A stretch of 14,591 nucleotides of DNA from Chloroflexota bacterium. GTDB lineage: Bacteria; Chloroflexota; Dormibacteria; CF-121. Each line of letters begins with the position of its first letter. Position 1 is the first letter of the stretch. The notes under the pieces are model-generated. The model saw nothing but the letters and a program-made list of their open reading frames with translations. It did no database searches and was not told where the DNA came from. The stretch lies in NCBI GenBank assembly GCA_005882525.1, contig VBGO01000015.1, positions 1 to 14,591 of the forward strand. Reading direction: 5' to 3'. Positions 8,408 through 14,591 of the stretch are shown piece by piece. The position numbers and the translations under genes are program-made.

Positions 8408-8433
8408 TCGGATAGTATTGATGTACGATCCGA
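8408..8433 (+). promoter_or_regulatory. Dyad TCGGAT-(14 nt)-ATCCGA abutting the ATG at 8434, with a -10-like TAGTAT inside
   Basis: TCGGAT (8408-8413) and ATCCGA (8428-8433) are exact inverted repeats 14 nt apart; the right arm touches the start codon. TAGTAT (8413-8418) fits a -10 hexamer and would give a very short leader. No Shine-Dalgarno is present. A 6-bp dyad could arise by chance. If real it could be an operator or a leader hairpin hiding the start. Confidence 0.3.
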
Positions 8434-11400
8434 ATGGGAAGGGGAGATCCCGGCCGGTCGCGAGGTCGGGGCCTGCCCGTACTCGTGGTGGGCGCGCTGC
8501 TGACGATCCTGCTGCCGGTTCTTAAGGGCAGCCTACCGGCATCTGCCGCTCCCAACTCCCATCCGATCGCCGGCCACGGCCGGCGGGTGCATCATCACGA
8601 ATACGTCGGGCGGGCGGCTGCCGCCGTGATCAGGGCGCAGCCCGCCACGCCGAGTTCGGCCGCGCCGCTGGGTGGCAGCTGGACCAGTCTCGGGCCGCAG
8701 CCGATCGCTGCCACCTCCGACGACCCGGCCGCGTCGGGCCGAATCGCCGCGCTCGCGGTTGATCCCAGCAACAGCGCCGTCGTGTATGCCGGCGCCGCCG
8801 GTGGCGGTGTCTGGAAGAGCAGCGACGGCGGAGTGCACTGGGCCGCGAAGAGTGACGCGCAGCTGAGCCTGGCGATCGGCGCGCTGGCCATCGACCCCAA
8901 CAGTCCGGCGGTGATCTACGCCGGGACGGGGGAGGGGAACGGCTGCGCGGACTGCCTGCCCAGCCAGGGCGTGCTGAAGAGCATCGATGGGGGAGGGAGC
9001 TGGGTGCTGCTGGGTGCCACCACCTTCACGGCGGATACGTTCTTTTTCGAGGGACTTACGGTCGATCGGGCCAACAGCCAGCACCTGCTGGCCGCGACCA
9101 ACCGCGGCCTGTATCAATCGGCCGACGGCGGCACGACCTGGGCACGGGACGCCATCCTGACCGGCGGTGTCAATGTGGTGGTCCAGGACCCGACCACGCC
9201 GGCAAAATTCTGGGCGGCGACCGCGGATTGGTGCAAAGCCGAAGCCGGGGGCATCGCGGTCTCGACGGACGCCGGCGCGAGCTGGACATCCCTGACGCTG
9301 CCATCGCTCCCCCGGGCGTCCCGCCTCGCGCTCGGCGTGGGCGCCAATGGGGTCGCCTATGCCAGCGTCGCCGCCTGCGCCGTCCCCGGCTACGCCAACG
9401 GCCAGCTGGCGGCGGTGCTCAAGACGGCGGATGGCGGGGCGACCTGGACTGCGCAGCAGCCCGGATCCACGACCGGATTGATCGACTACTTCAGCGAGCC
9501 CAGCAGCTCGAGCTACCAGGGCTGGTACGACACCACCGTCGCGGTTGACCCTGTCAACGCCGACCGCGCGGTGTTCGGCGGGGTCACGATGCTGGCGACG
9601 ACCGACGGCGGGAGCAGCTATCACGACATCGCCAAGCCGTACACGACCGGTCCGATCTATCCCGACTTTCACACGGTCGCCTTTACGGGAGCGAACAGCT
9701 TCTATGCGGGCAACGATGGTGGGATTTGGAAAACGGCCGACCTCGGCGGCACCGCGACTGCGGCCGACTGGACCGACCTGTCCGGCACGCTGGGCGTCAC
9801 CCAGTACTACGCCGGCGACGCGATCGACAGCACGCACATGGCGGGCGGCGCCCAGGACACCGGGACCAGCGGACTGCTCCCGGGTGGGCCGCCACCGCCG
9901 GCCTGGTTGTCGCTACTCGGTGGCGACGGTGGCGGCGTCGCCATGATTGCGGGGTCGACCCACCTCTACACGGAAGACGCGCACTTGCGGATCTTCCAGG
10001 TCGACACCGCGAGCGGGACCGAGAGCCTGGCGGCGCCCTGCGGCTCCAGTGGTACCGACCCGGCCTGCCTTGACCGGACCGGGTTCATCGCGCCCTTCGT
10101 CATGGATCCCGCGAACACGGCGCGACTCTACGCCGGCAGCGTTCGGGTCTTCCGCAGCACCAGCGGCGGTCTGCCGGCCGGCGCCGGCGGATGGACGGCG
10201 ATCAGCGGCGACCTGACCACCGGGACAGTCGTAAGGGCGACCGGCGACGTGATCACGACGATGTCGCTCGGCAGCGGCACGACCGCCGGAACGCTGCTGA
10301 CCGGCAGCCGCTACGGGAAGGTCTTCCGCAGCGCGAACGCGGACAGCGCGGCCCCGACCTGGACGGAGATCACCGGGAACCTGCCGGCCTTCGCGAATGT
10401 CAACGACACCGGCAATCCGTGGATCGCCTCGGTCGTCCTCAACCCGGCAAACGGCAATGAAGCCTGGGTGGCCCTCGGCGCCGCCGGCATCGGACGCATC
10501 TGGCACACGCTCAACGCGAGCGCCGGCGCCGCGACCGTATGGAGCGACCTGACGGGTGCCGGGACGACCGCGCTGCCGGCCGCGGTCGTCGACAGCCTGA
10601 CGGTCGACCCGCTCGCCCCCGGCACGCTGTATGCGGGCACGGACCTGGGCGCCGCCGCGTGCACGACGTGCGGCGGCACGACGGCGGTGGGCAGCTGGGC
10701 GCCGCTCGGGATCGGGCTGCCCAACGTACGGGTCGACGCCGTCACGCTGACGCGCGACGCCGGCACGCTGGTGGCCTGGACGCACGGCCGCGGCGCGTGG
10801 TCGATGGCCCGGCCGGCACCGCTGCCGACGCCAACACCGACGCCAACCCCGACCCCGACGCCGACGCCGACGCCGGCACCCACGCCGACGCCGACGCCGA
10901 CCCCGACGCCAACGCCGACGCGCTCGCCGTCGCCGACGACCTTCTATTTCGCCGAGGGATACACCGGCGCCGGGTTCTCAGAGACGCTGGCCCTGCTGAT
11001 GCCGAATGCGAGCGGGGCGGCGTCGATCGACTATTACACCGGCGGCGGTGGACACACGACCGCCCGCGCGACCCTGACCGCCGGCCAGGTCTCAATGGTC
11101 GACGTCAACGCCGCCGTCGGCGCCAACCAGACGGTCTCGGTCAAAGTCACCCTTCCCGACCGGGGAACGGCCGAGCGGATCATGCATTTCAACAACGGCA
11201 GCTGGTACGGATCGACGGACATCGTCGGCGCGAGCCAGCCGCTCACCGAGTGGGATTTCGCGGAGGGCTCGACGCTACCGTTCTACAGCGAATTCCTGTC
11301 GTTGCAGAACCCCAACAGCACCGAGGTCGTCATTGACCTGAACTACGCCACCGACATCGGCGCGCACCCGGTGAAGACGCTGACACTGCCGCCCATCAGC

Positions 11401-12297
11401 CGGACGTCGGTCATCGTGTTCCAGGGCGACCTGAGCCCCAACCCGGCGTGCCAGCTGAGCGGGCCTTCCGCCAACTGCGGGGTGGGGACCGGCATCGTCG
11501 GCGTCGCCGTCCAGGTGAAATCGCGCAGCCTTCCGATCGTGGCCGAGCGTCCCTTCTACGTGAACCACTACGACTTCGGCGCCGGACCCGTCGCCGACGG
11601 GCACGTGGCGTTCGGCGCGGCGGCGCCGGCCACCCAATGGAACTTCGCCGAGGGCACGACCCAGGCCGGCTTCAACGAGTACCTGTCGCTGCAGAACGCG
11701 GGCACGACCGCGGCCACGGTTACCCTTCGCTACCTGCACGACCTGGGGGTCACGGTCAAGACGCTGACGCTGAAGGCGCAGAGCCGCTTCACGGTGCTGG
11801 TCTTCGATCCGCAGTACGGCGTCGGGCGCGGCCTGGTCGGGGTTTCAACCCAGGTGATGTCTGATCGACCGATCGTGGCCGAGCGCCCGATGTACATGGT
11901 GAAGGACTTCGGGTCCGGGCCGGTGGCGGGAGCCCACGATGTCGTCGGGGCGTCGAGCCTGGCCACCGTGTTCGGTTTCGCCTTCGCCTCCACCGTAGCC
12001 GGCTGCAATGACTACCTCACGATTCAAAACCCAAACGGCGTAGTCGCCAACGTCACGATCGACTACGAGACGCCGGCCGGAAGGATCACCAAGCACCTCA
12101 CCGTGCTCGCCAACATTCGGCACACCGTGCTCGTCTTCTCCGACAATGGAGAAGGAATCGGTCCCGGCTACGCGGTACTCGGCATCGTCGTTTCCTCGGA
12201 CCAACCGGTGATGGTAGAAAAACCGACCTACAGCGCGAACGCTGGCACCTACGGCGCCACCGACACGATGGGCTACACCTCGGCGGGCGGCTTCTAA
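8434..12297 (+). CDS. Secreted Asp-box (BNR/sortilin-like) propeller protein with Pro-Thr linker and four-unit FAEG module
   Basis: This encodes 1287 residues. The ATG gives a basic n-region (G-R-G-D-P-G-R-S-R-G-R) and a hydrophobic core (L-V-V-G-A-L-L-T-I-L-L-P-V-L) with cleavage near A-S-A-A. Residues about 70-795 are propeller, opening W-T-S-L-G-P and G-R-I-A-A-L-A-V-D-P. Asp-boxes (S/T-x-D-x-G-x-x-W/Y) sit at 129-136, 183-190, 229-236, 277-284, 331-338 and 389-396; later blades are degenerate. Asp-boxes are structural turns in sialidases, GH74 and VPS10/sortilin propellers; I see no catalytic set, so this may be a binding protein. Length would allow two propellers. Residues 798-829 are a P-T repeat linker, absent from the other three module proteins. 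The shared module fills 837-1287. The gene ends 3 nt before the next, suggesting co-expression. A lone Cys1191 in unit 4 replaces the Asp/Glu of the other copies. Confidence 0.9.
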   Translation: MGRGDPGRSRGRGLPVLVVGALLTILLPVLKGSLPASAAPNSHPIAGHGRRVHHHEYVGRAAAAVIRAQPATPSSAAPLGGSWTSLGPQPIAATSDDPAASGRIAALAVDPSNSAVVYAGAAGGGVWKSSDGGVHWAAKSDAQLSLAIGALAIDPNSPAVIYAGTGEGNGCADCLPSQGVLKSIDGGGSWVLLGATTFTADTFFFEGLTVDRANSQHLLAATNRGLYQSADGGTTWARDAILTGGVNVVVQDPTTPAKFWAATADWCKAEAGGIAVSTDAGASWTSLTLPSLPRASRLALGVGANGVAYASVAACAVPGYANGQLAAVLKTADGGATWTAQQPGSTTGLIDYFSEPSSSSYQGWYDTTVAVDPVNADRAVFGGVTMLATTDGGSSYHDIAKPYTTGPIYPDFHTVAFTGANSFYAGNDGGIWKTADLGGTATAADWTDLSGTLGVTQYYAGDAIDSTHMAGGAQDTGTSGLLPGGPPPPAWLSLLGGDGGGVAMIAGSTHLYTEDAHLRIFQVDTASGTESLAAPCGSSGTDPACLDRTGFIAPFVMDPANTARLYAGSVRVFRSTSGGLPAGAGGWTAISGDLTTGTVVRATGDVITTMSLGSGTTAGTLLTGSRYGKVFRSANADSAAPTWTEITGNLPAFANVNDTGNPWIASVVLNPANGNEAWVALGAAGIGRIWHTLNASAGAATVWSDLTGAGTTALPAAVVDSLTVDPLAPGTLYAGTDLGAAACTTCGGTTAVGSWAPLGIGLPNVRVDAVTLTRDAGTLVAWTHGRGAWSMARPAPLPTPTPTPTPTPTPTPTPAPTPTPTPTPTPTPTRSPSPTTFYFAEGYTGAGFSETLALLMPNASGAASIDYYTGGGGHTTARATLTAGQVSMVDVNAAVGANQTVSVKVTLPDRGTAERIMHFNNGSWYGSTDIVGASQPLTEWDFAEGSTLPFYSEFLSLQNPNSTEVVIDLNYATDIGAHPVKTLTLPPISRTSVIVFQGDLSPNPACQLSGPSANCGVGTGIVGVAVQVKSRSLPIVAERPFYVNHYDFGAGPVADGHVAFGAAAPATQWNFAEGTTQAGFNEYLSLQNAGTTAATVTLRYLHDLGVTVKTLTLKAQSRFTVLVFDPQYGVGRGLVGVSTQVMSDRPIVAERPMYMVKDFGSGPVAGAHDVVGASSLATVFGFAFASTVAGCNDYLTIQNPNGVVANVTIDYETPAGRITKHLTVLANIRHTVLVFSDNGEGIGPGYAVLGIVVSSDQPVMVEKPTYSANAGTYGATDTMGYTSAGGF
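10825..10920 (+). repeat. Pro-Thr linker-coding low-complexity repeat
   Basis: This is 96 nt of near-perfect hexamer repeats built on CCGACG/CCAACG/CCGACC. It encodes 32 residues of alternating Pro-Thr with one Pro-Ala. It joins the Asp-box propeller to the C-terminal module. Such linkers are common between domains of secreted proteins and are often O-glycosylated. The tract could slip in replication and vary in length between strains. Confidence 0.9.
10942..12294 (+). repeat. Four-unit FAEG/AERP protein module, copy 4 (Asp-box gene)
   Basis: Opening motifs are at nt 10945 (YFAEGYTGAGF), 11254 (DFAEGSTLPFY), 11641 (NFAEGTTQAGF) and about 11974 (GFAFASTVAGC). Phenylalanine spacing is 103, 129 and 111 residues, with 105 to the end; the copy is 451 residues, four longer than the others. 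Closing motifs are AERIMHF, AERPFYV, AERPMYM and VEKPTYS. The unit-2 cysteine pair is present (A-C-Q-L and N-C-G-V-G). The tail is T-Y-G-A-T-D-T-M-G-Y-T-S-A-G-G-F. Confidence 0.88.
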
Positions 12298-12300
12298 GCC

Positions 12301-14591
12301 ATGAGCCGGCGAGCACTGGCGGGCGTCGCGCTGGCCGCCGGGCTCTGGCTTACCGGGACCAGCATGCCGCTGATCCCGTTTTTCTCGCCGCCGGTCATGA
12401 GCGTCCGTGCCGCCACCGCCGATGAGGCGGTCGCCTATCAGGTCAGCCCGTCGCACGACGGAGCGCAGCCGAGCGACAGCCTGGCACCGCCCTTGACCTC
12501 GCAGTGGGCGATCAACCTACAGGGCAGGGTCTCGTTTCCGTTGATCGCGGGCAATCATGTCTACGTCACCGTCGCTGGTGGCTACACCGGCGGTGCTACC
12601 CTCTATGGCTTCGACCTCGCCAGCGGTACCCAGCTGTGGCCCGCCGTCGACATCGGAAGCACCTCGCTGTTCAACAACGCCGCCTACGAGAGCGGGCATC
12701 TCTTCATCCTGAACGGGAACGGCGGGCTCGAGGCGATCGACGCCGCCAGCGGTCGCTCGCTCTGGTTCACGCAACTCGCCGGGCAGCGCCTCTTCACCAG
12801 CGCTCCCACTGCGCTGAACGGCACCGTCTATACGACCGGCGGTGGCTTTGGCGGGACGCTCTATGCCGTCAACGAGTCCGACGGATCGGTCCGCTGGACC
12901 GCCCGCATCAACAACGGCGACCACAGCTCGCCGGCGGTCAATGGGACGGGCGTGTATGTGTCGTCGGCCTGCGATGAGGCCTATAAGTTCGACCCGCTGA
13001 CGGGGCACGAGCTGTGGCATTACGCCGCAAGCTGCCCAGGGCCGGCCAATAATCCCGATACGCGTGGCGGGACAACGCCGGCGCTTTTCAACGGCCGCCT
13101 CTATGTCCGCGACCCGTCGATGGCGAACAACGTCGTCCTGGATGGCGCAACCGGCAGTGTGGTCGGCAGCGTCGTGTCCGCGGGCCCGCCGGCCTTCAGC
13201 AGTTCGCTGGGCTACTTCATGTCGAGCGCCACCGCCCTGCAAGCCCGCAACCTCTCCAGCGGAGAGGTCGCCTGGAGCTTCAACGGCGATGGACACGGTC
13301 TGCTGCCGCCCATCCTGGTGGGTGGCTACGTCTACACGGCGAGCTGGTCCGGGACGCTCTTTGCGCTGGGGGCCGCCAGCGGTCAGCAGGCCTGGAGCGG
13401 CGCGCTCGCCTCGAGCGTCGATCTTGCTCCTGAACAGTCCGGCAACCCCCTGGTGGGATTGGCAGCCGCGGACGGCATGCTCGCGATCCCGGAAGGCACC
13501 GTGCTGCAGGTCTTTGCGGCCAACGCCACCCCGGCCAGCCCCGGCCCGCCTCCGACGGTGACGCCGATGTTTCCACCCCTGACCGTGGGCAGCTCCACCG
13601 GGCAGCAGGTCGCCTTCCAGGTCGACACGAACCATTCGGGCGCCCAGCTGGCGGACGCCACCGTGCCACCGCTGACGCTGAAGTGGAGCCGGGGCATCAG
13701 CGCCGCGTCGCATCCGCTGATCGTCAATGGCCATGTCTACCTGGCGGCGGGCTGGCTCTCGGACATCGTCCTCGCGACGGGCAGCTCGGGCCCGACAATC
13801 GACCTCGGCTCACAGGCGACCAACATCGCCTATGACGCCGGGAAGATCTTTGCCATCAATGGGACCGGGCTGCTGCGTGGCATCGATCCGAGCACCATGG
13901 CGACGGTCTGGTCCAGACAGCTGCCCGGAGATCCGTGGTTCAGCAGCGAACCGGTGGCGCGCAATGGCATCGTCTATACCTCCGGGCCTGCTGGGGCGTC
14001 CGGCGCCGGCGGCACAATCTACGCCGTCAATGAAGCCGACGGCTCCATTCGCTGGATTGCGCCCGTGGTCAACGGCGTGCTGAGCGCACCGGTGGTGTCG
14101 GATACCGGCGTCTACGTTTCCTACGGCTGTGGCCAGGTCTACGACTTCGATCCGGGCACCGGAGCCCTGATCTGGCACCACGACGGCAGCTGTCAGAGCG
14201 ATCGTGGCCGAGCGCCGGCGCTCTATCGCGGCCGCCTCTACGTCCGCGATCCGTTGACCGGAAACCTGATTCTCGATGCGACCACCGGCCGGGCGGTGGG
14301 GAGCTTCAGCGGCGCTACCGCCCCGGCATTCTACGGATCGCTCGGGATCTTCTTAACCGGGATGAACGGCTGGCGCGGCCTCGAGGCCGTCGACCTCGAT
14401 ACCGGATTCGTTGCCTGGAACTTTACGCCGGCGGACGGCCTGGTCACGCCGCCCATCGTTGACAACGGCTATGTCTACGTCGCCGGCGTCCAGGGCAACG
14501 TGTTCGCCGTCGATGCGCGCACCGGCCAAGCGGCGTGCAGCGAGAACGTCGGGCGCGTCTTTGCCGCACCCAAAGAGGACAACGCGTACCG
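12301..14591 (+). CDS. Secreted double PQQ-type (BamB-like fold) beta-propeller protein, 3'-truncated by window end
   Basis: I translated this frame codon by codon: it is open from the ATG at 12301 to the last base, 763 codons plus 2 nt, with no stop. The ATG follows the previous TAA by 3 nt, so it is probably co-transcribed and perhaps translationally coupled; only a weak GGGCGG lies upstream. A signal peptide (M-S-R-R then A-L-A-G-V-A-L-A-A-G-L-W-L) precedes V-R-A-A-T. Blades of the PQQ-like form (Y/F-A-x-D-x-x-(S/T)-G-x-x-x-W) repeat about seven times per half, for example L-Y-G-F-D-L-A-S-G-T-Q-L-W and L-Y-A-V-N-E-S-D-G-S-V-R-W. The protein is an internal duplication (about 44-436 and 437 onward). 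Cys pairs C224/C245 and C610/C631 match between halves. This fold usually binds proteins or ligands; true PQQ dehydrogenase residues were not recognised. Whether it ends in the FAEG module cannot be seen. Confidence 0.9.
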   Translation, partial: MSRRALAGVALAAGLWLTGTSMPLIPFFSPPVMSVRAATADEAVAYQVSPSHDGAQPSDSLAPPLTSQWAINLQGRVSFPLIAGNHVYVTVAGGYTGGATLYGFDLASGTQLWPAVDIGSTSLFNNAAYESGHLFILNGNGGLEAIDAASGRSLWFTQLAGQRLFTSAPTALNGTVYTTGGGFGGTLYAVNESDGSVRWTARINNGDHSSPAVNGTGVYVSSACDEAYKFDPLTGHELWHYAASCPGPANNPDTRGGTTPALFNGRLYVRDPSMANNVVLDGATGSVVGSVVSAGPPAFSSSLGYFMSSATALQARNLSSGEVAWSFNGDGHGLLPPILVGGYVYTASWSGTLFALGAASGQQAWSGALASSVDLAPEQSGNPLVGLAAADGMLAIPEGTVLQVFAANATPASPGPPPTVTPMFPPLTVGSSTGQQVAFQVDTNHSGAQLADATVPPLTLKWSRGISAASHPLIVNGHVYLAAGWLSDIVLATGSSGPTIDLGSQATNIAYDAGKIFAINGTGLLRGIDPSTMATVWSRQLPGDPWFSSEPVARNGIVYTSGPAGASGAGGTIYAVNEADGSIRWIAPVVNGVLSAPVVSDTGVYVSYGCGQVYDFDPGTGALIWHHDGSCQSDRGRAPALYRGRLYVRDPLTGNLILDATTGRAVGSFSGATAPAFYGSLGIFLTGMNGWRGLEAVDLDTGFVAWNFTPADGLVTPPIVDNGYVYVAGVQGNVFAVDARTGQAACSENVGRVFAAPKEDNAY
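12430..13608 (+). repeat. Internal duplication, first propeller half
   Basis: The half starts V-A-Y-Q-V-S-P-S-H-D-G-A-Q and P-P-L-T-S-Q-W. The matching header of the second half at 13609 reads V-A-F-Q-V-D-T-N-H-S-G-A-Q and P-P-L-T-L-K-W, 393 residues later. Blade motifs correspond one to one, and cysteines at 224 and 245 recur 386 residues on. A proline-rich junction (about residues 408-428) separates the halves. Confidence 0.85.
13609..14591 (+). repeat. Internal duplication, second propeller half (cut by window end)
   Basis: This is the second copy of the PQQ-type propeller. Its first blade lacks the Trp of the blade motif (I-V-L-A-T-G-S-S-G), and its last visible blade has T-G-Q-A-A-C where the first half has S-G-Q-Q-A-W. 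By comparison with the first half about 60-70 residues of propeller should lie beyond the window. Confidence 0.85.

Noticed and set aside
8421..8423. ATG just after the -10-like TAGTAT as an alternative start for the Asp-box gene
   Set aside because: It is in a different frame from the propeller and gives no signal peptide; the ATG at 8434 does.
8434..10824. Calling the Asp-box protein a sialidase or GH74 xyloglucanase
   Set aside because: Asp-boxes are structural and occur in several propeller families; no catalytic set for either enzyme was recognised.
10825..10920. Short tandem repeats as a possible CRISPR array
   Set aside because: The repeats are hexamers without spacers and encode an in-frame Pro-Thr linker.
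10539..11336. 265-codon + strand frame across the Pro-Thr linker, Asp/Ala-rich
   Set aside because: It reads the CCGACG repeats in another frame, giving artificial D-A-D-A-D runs; the Asp-box gene frame is continuous with domains on both sides.
672..12294. LPXTG sortase signals or C-terminal membrane anchors on the module proteins
   Set aside because: Looked for at each C-terminus and not found; the proteins end shortly after the T-Y-G-A-x-D-x-x-G-Y cap.
12301..14591. Calling the last gene a PQQ-dependent dehydrogenase
   Set aside because: The blades are PQQ-like in fold, but the cofactor-binding residues and neighbouring Cys-Cys motif of the dehydrogenases were not seen.

Overview
This is a G+C-rich bacterial window (roughly two thirds G+C by eye). 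It reads as one co-directional block of five large genes for secreted or cell-surface proteins, all on the + strand. There are no RNA genes, transposases, CRISPR arrays or cytoplasmic metabolic genes. The M23 peptidase with a 'YDGHNGWDFG'-type zinc motif, Asp-box and PQQ-type propellers, a PT-rich linker and FAEG-type repeats suggest a free-living, probably soil or sediment, high-GC Gram-positive-like lineage such as Chloroflexota, 'Ca. Dormibacterota' or Actinomycetota. That placement is inference; no marker gene is present.

Layout: (1) 1-2015, the 3' part of a glycoside hydrolase family 18 (GH18, chitinase-like) enzyme whose start lies upstream. (2) 2016-2096, a gap with two hairpin-forming inverted repeats. 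(3) 2097-4583, a secreted M23/LytM metallopeptidase with an intact active site and a fibronectin type III domain. (4) 4641-8375, a secreted protein with a probable beta-propeller and two invasin-type Ig-like domains. (5) 8434-12297, a secreted Asp-box (BNR/sortilin-like) propeller with a Pro-Thr linker. (6) 12301 to the end, a secreted double PQQ-type propeller that runs off the window, begins 3 nt after the previous stop and is open to the last base.

The central observation is that the first four genes, whose N-terminal halves are unrelated, all end in the same 447-451-residue module. It consists of four units, each opening with a F-A-E-G-(S/T/F/Y)-like motif and closing with an A-E-R-P-M-Y-like motif. 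Unit spacing is almost invariant, about 101-103, 125-129, 111-112 and 100-105 residues. Unit 2 always carries a cysteine pair, unit 4 is always degenerate at AEG, and the end is always a T-Y-G-A-x-D-x-x-G-Y-like cap. None of the four has an LPXTG motif or C-terminal membrane helix, so the module is a candidate non-covalent surface-attachment, sorting or matrix-building domain.

Together the genes look like a locus for an extracellular set of proteins: one polysaccharide hydrolase, one peptidoglycan or protein hydrolase and three propeller proteins, four of them sharing a common tail. What the tail does is not known from the sequence.
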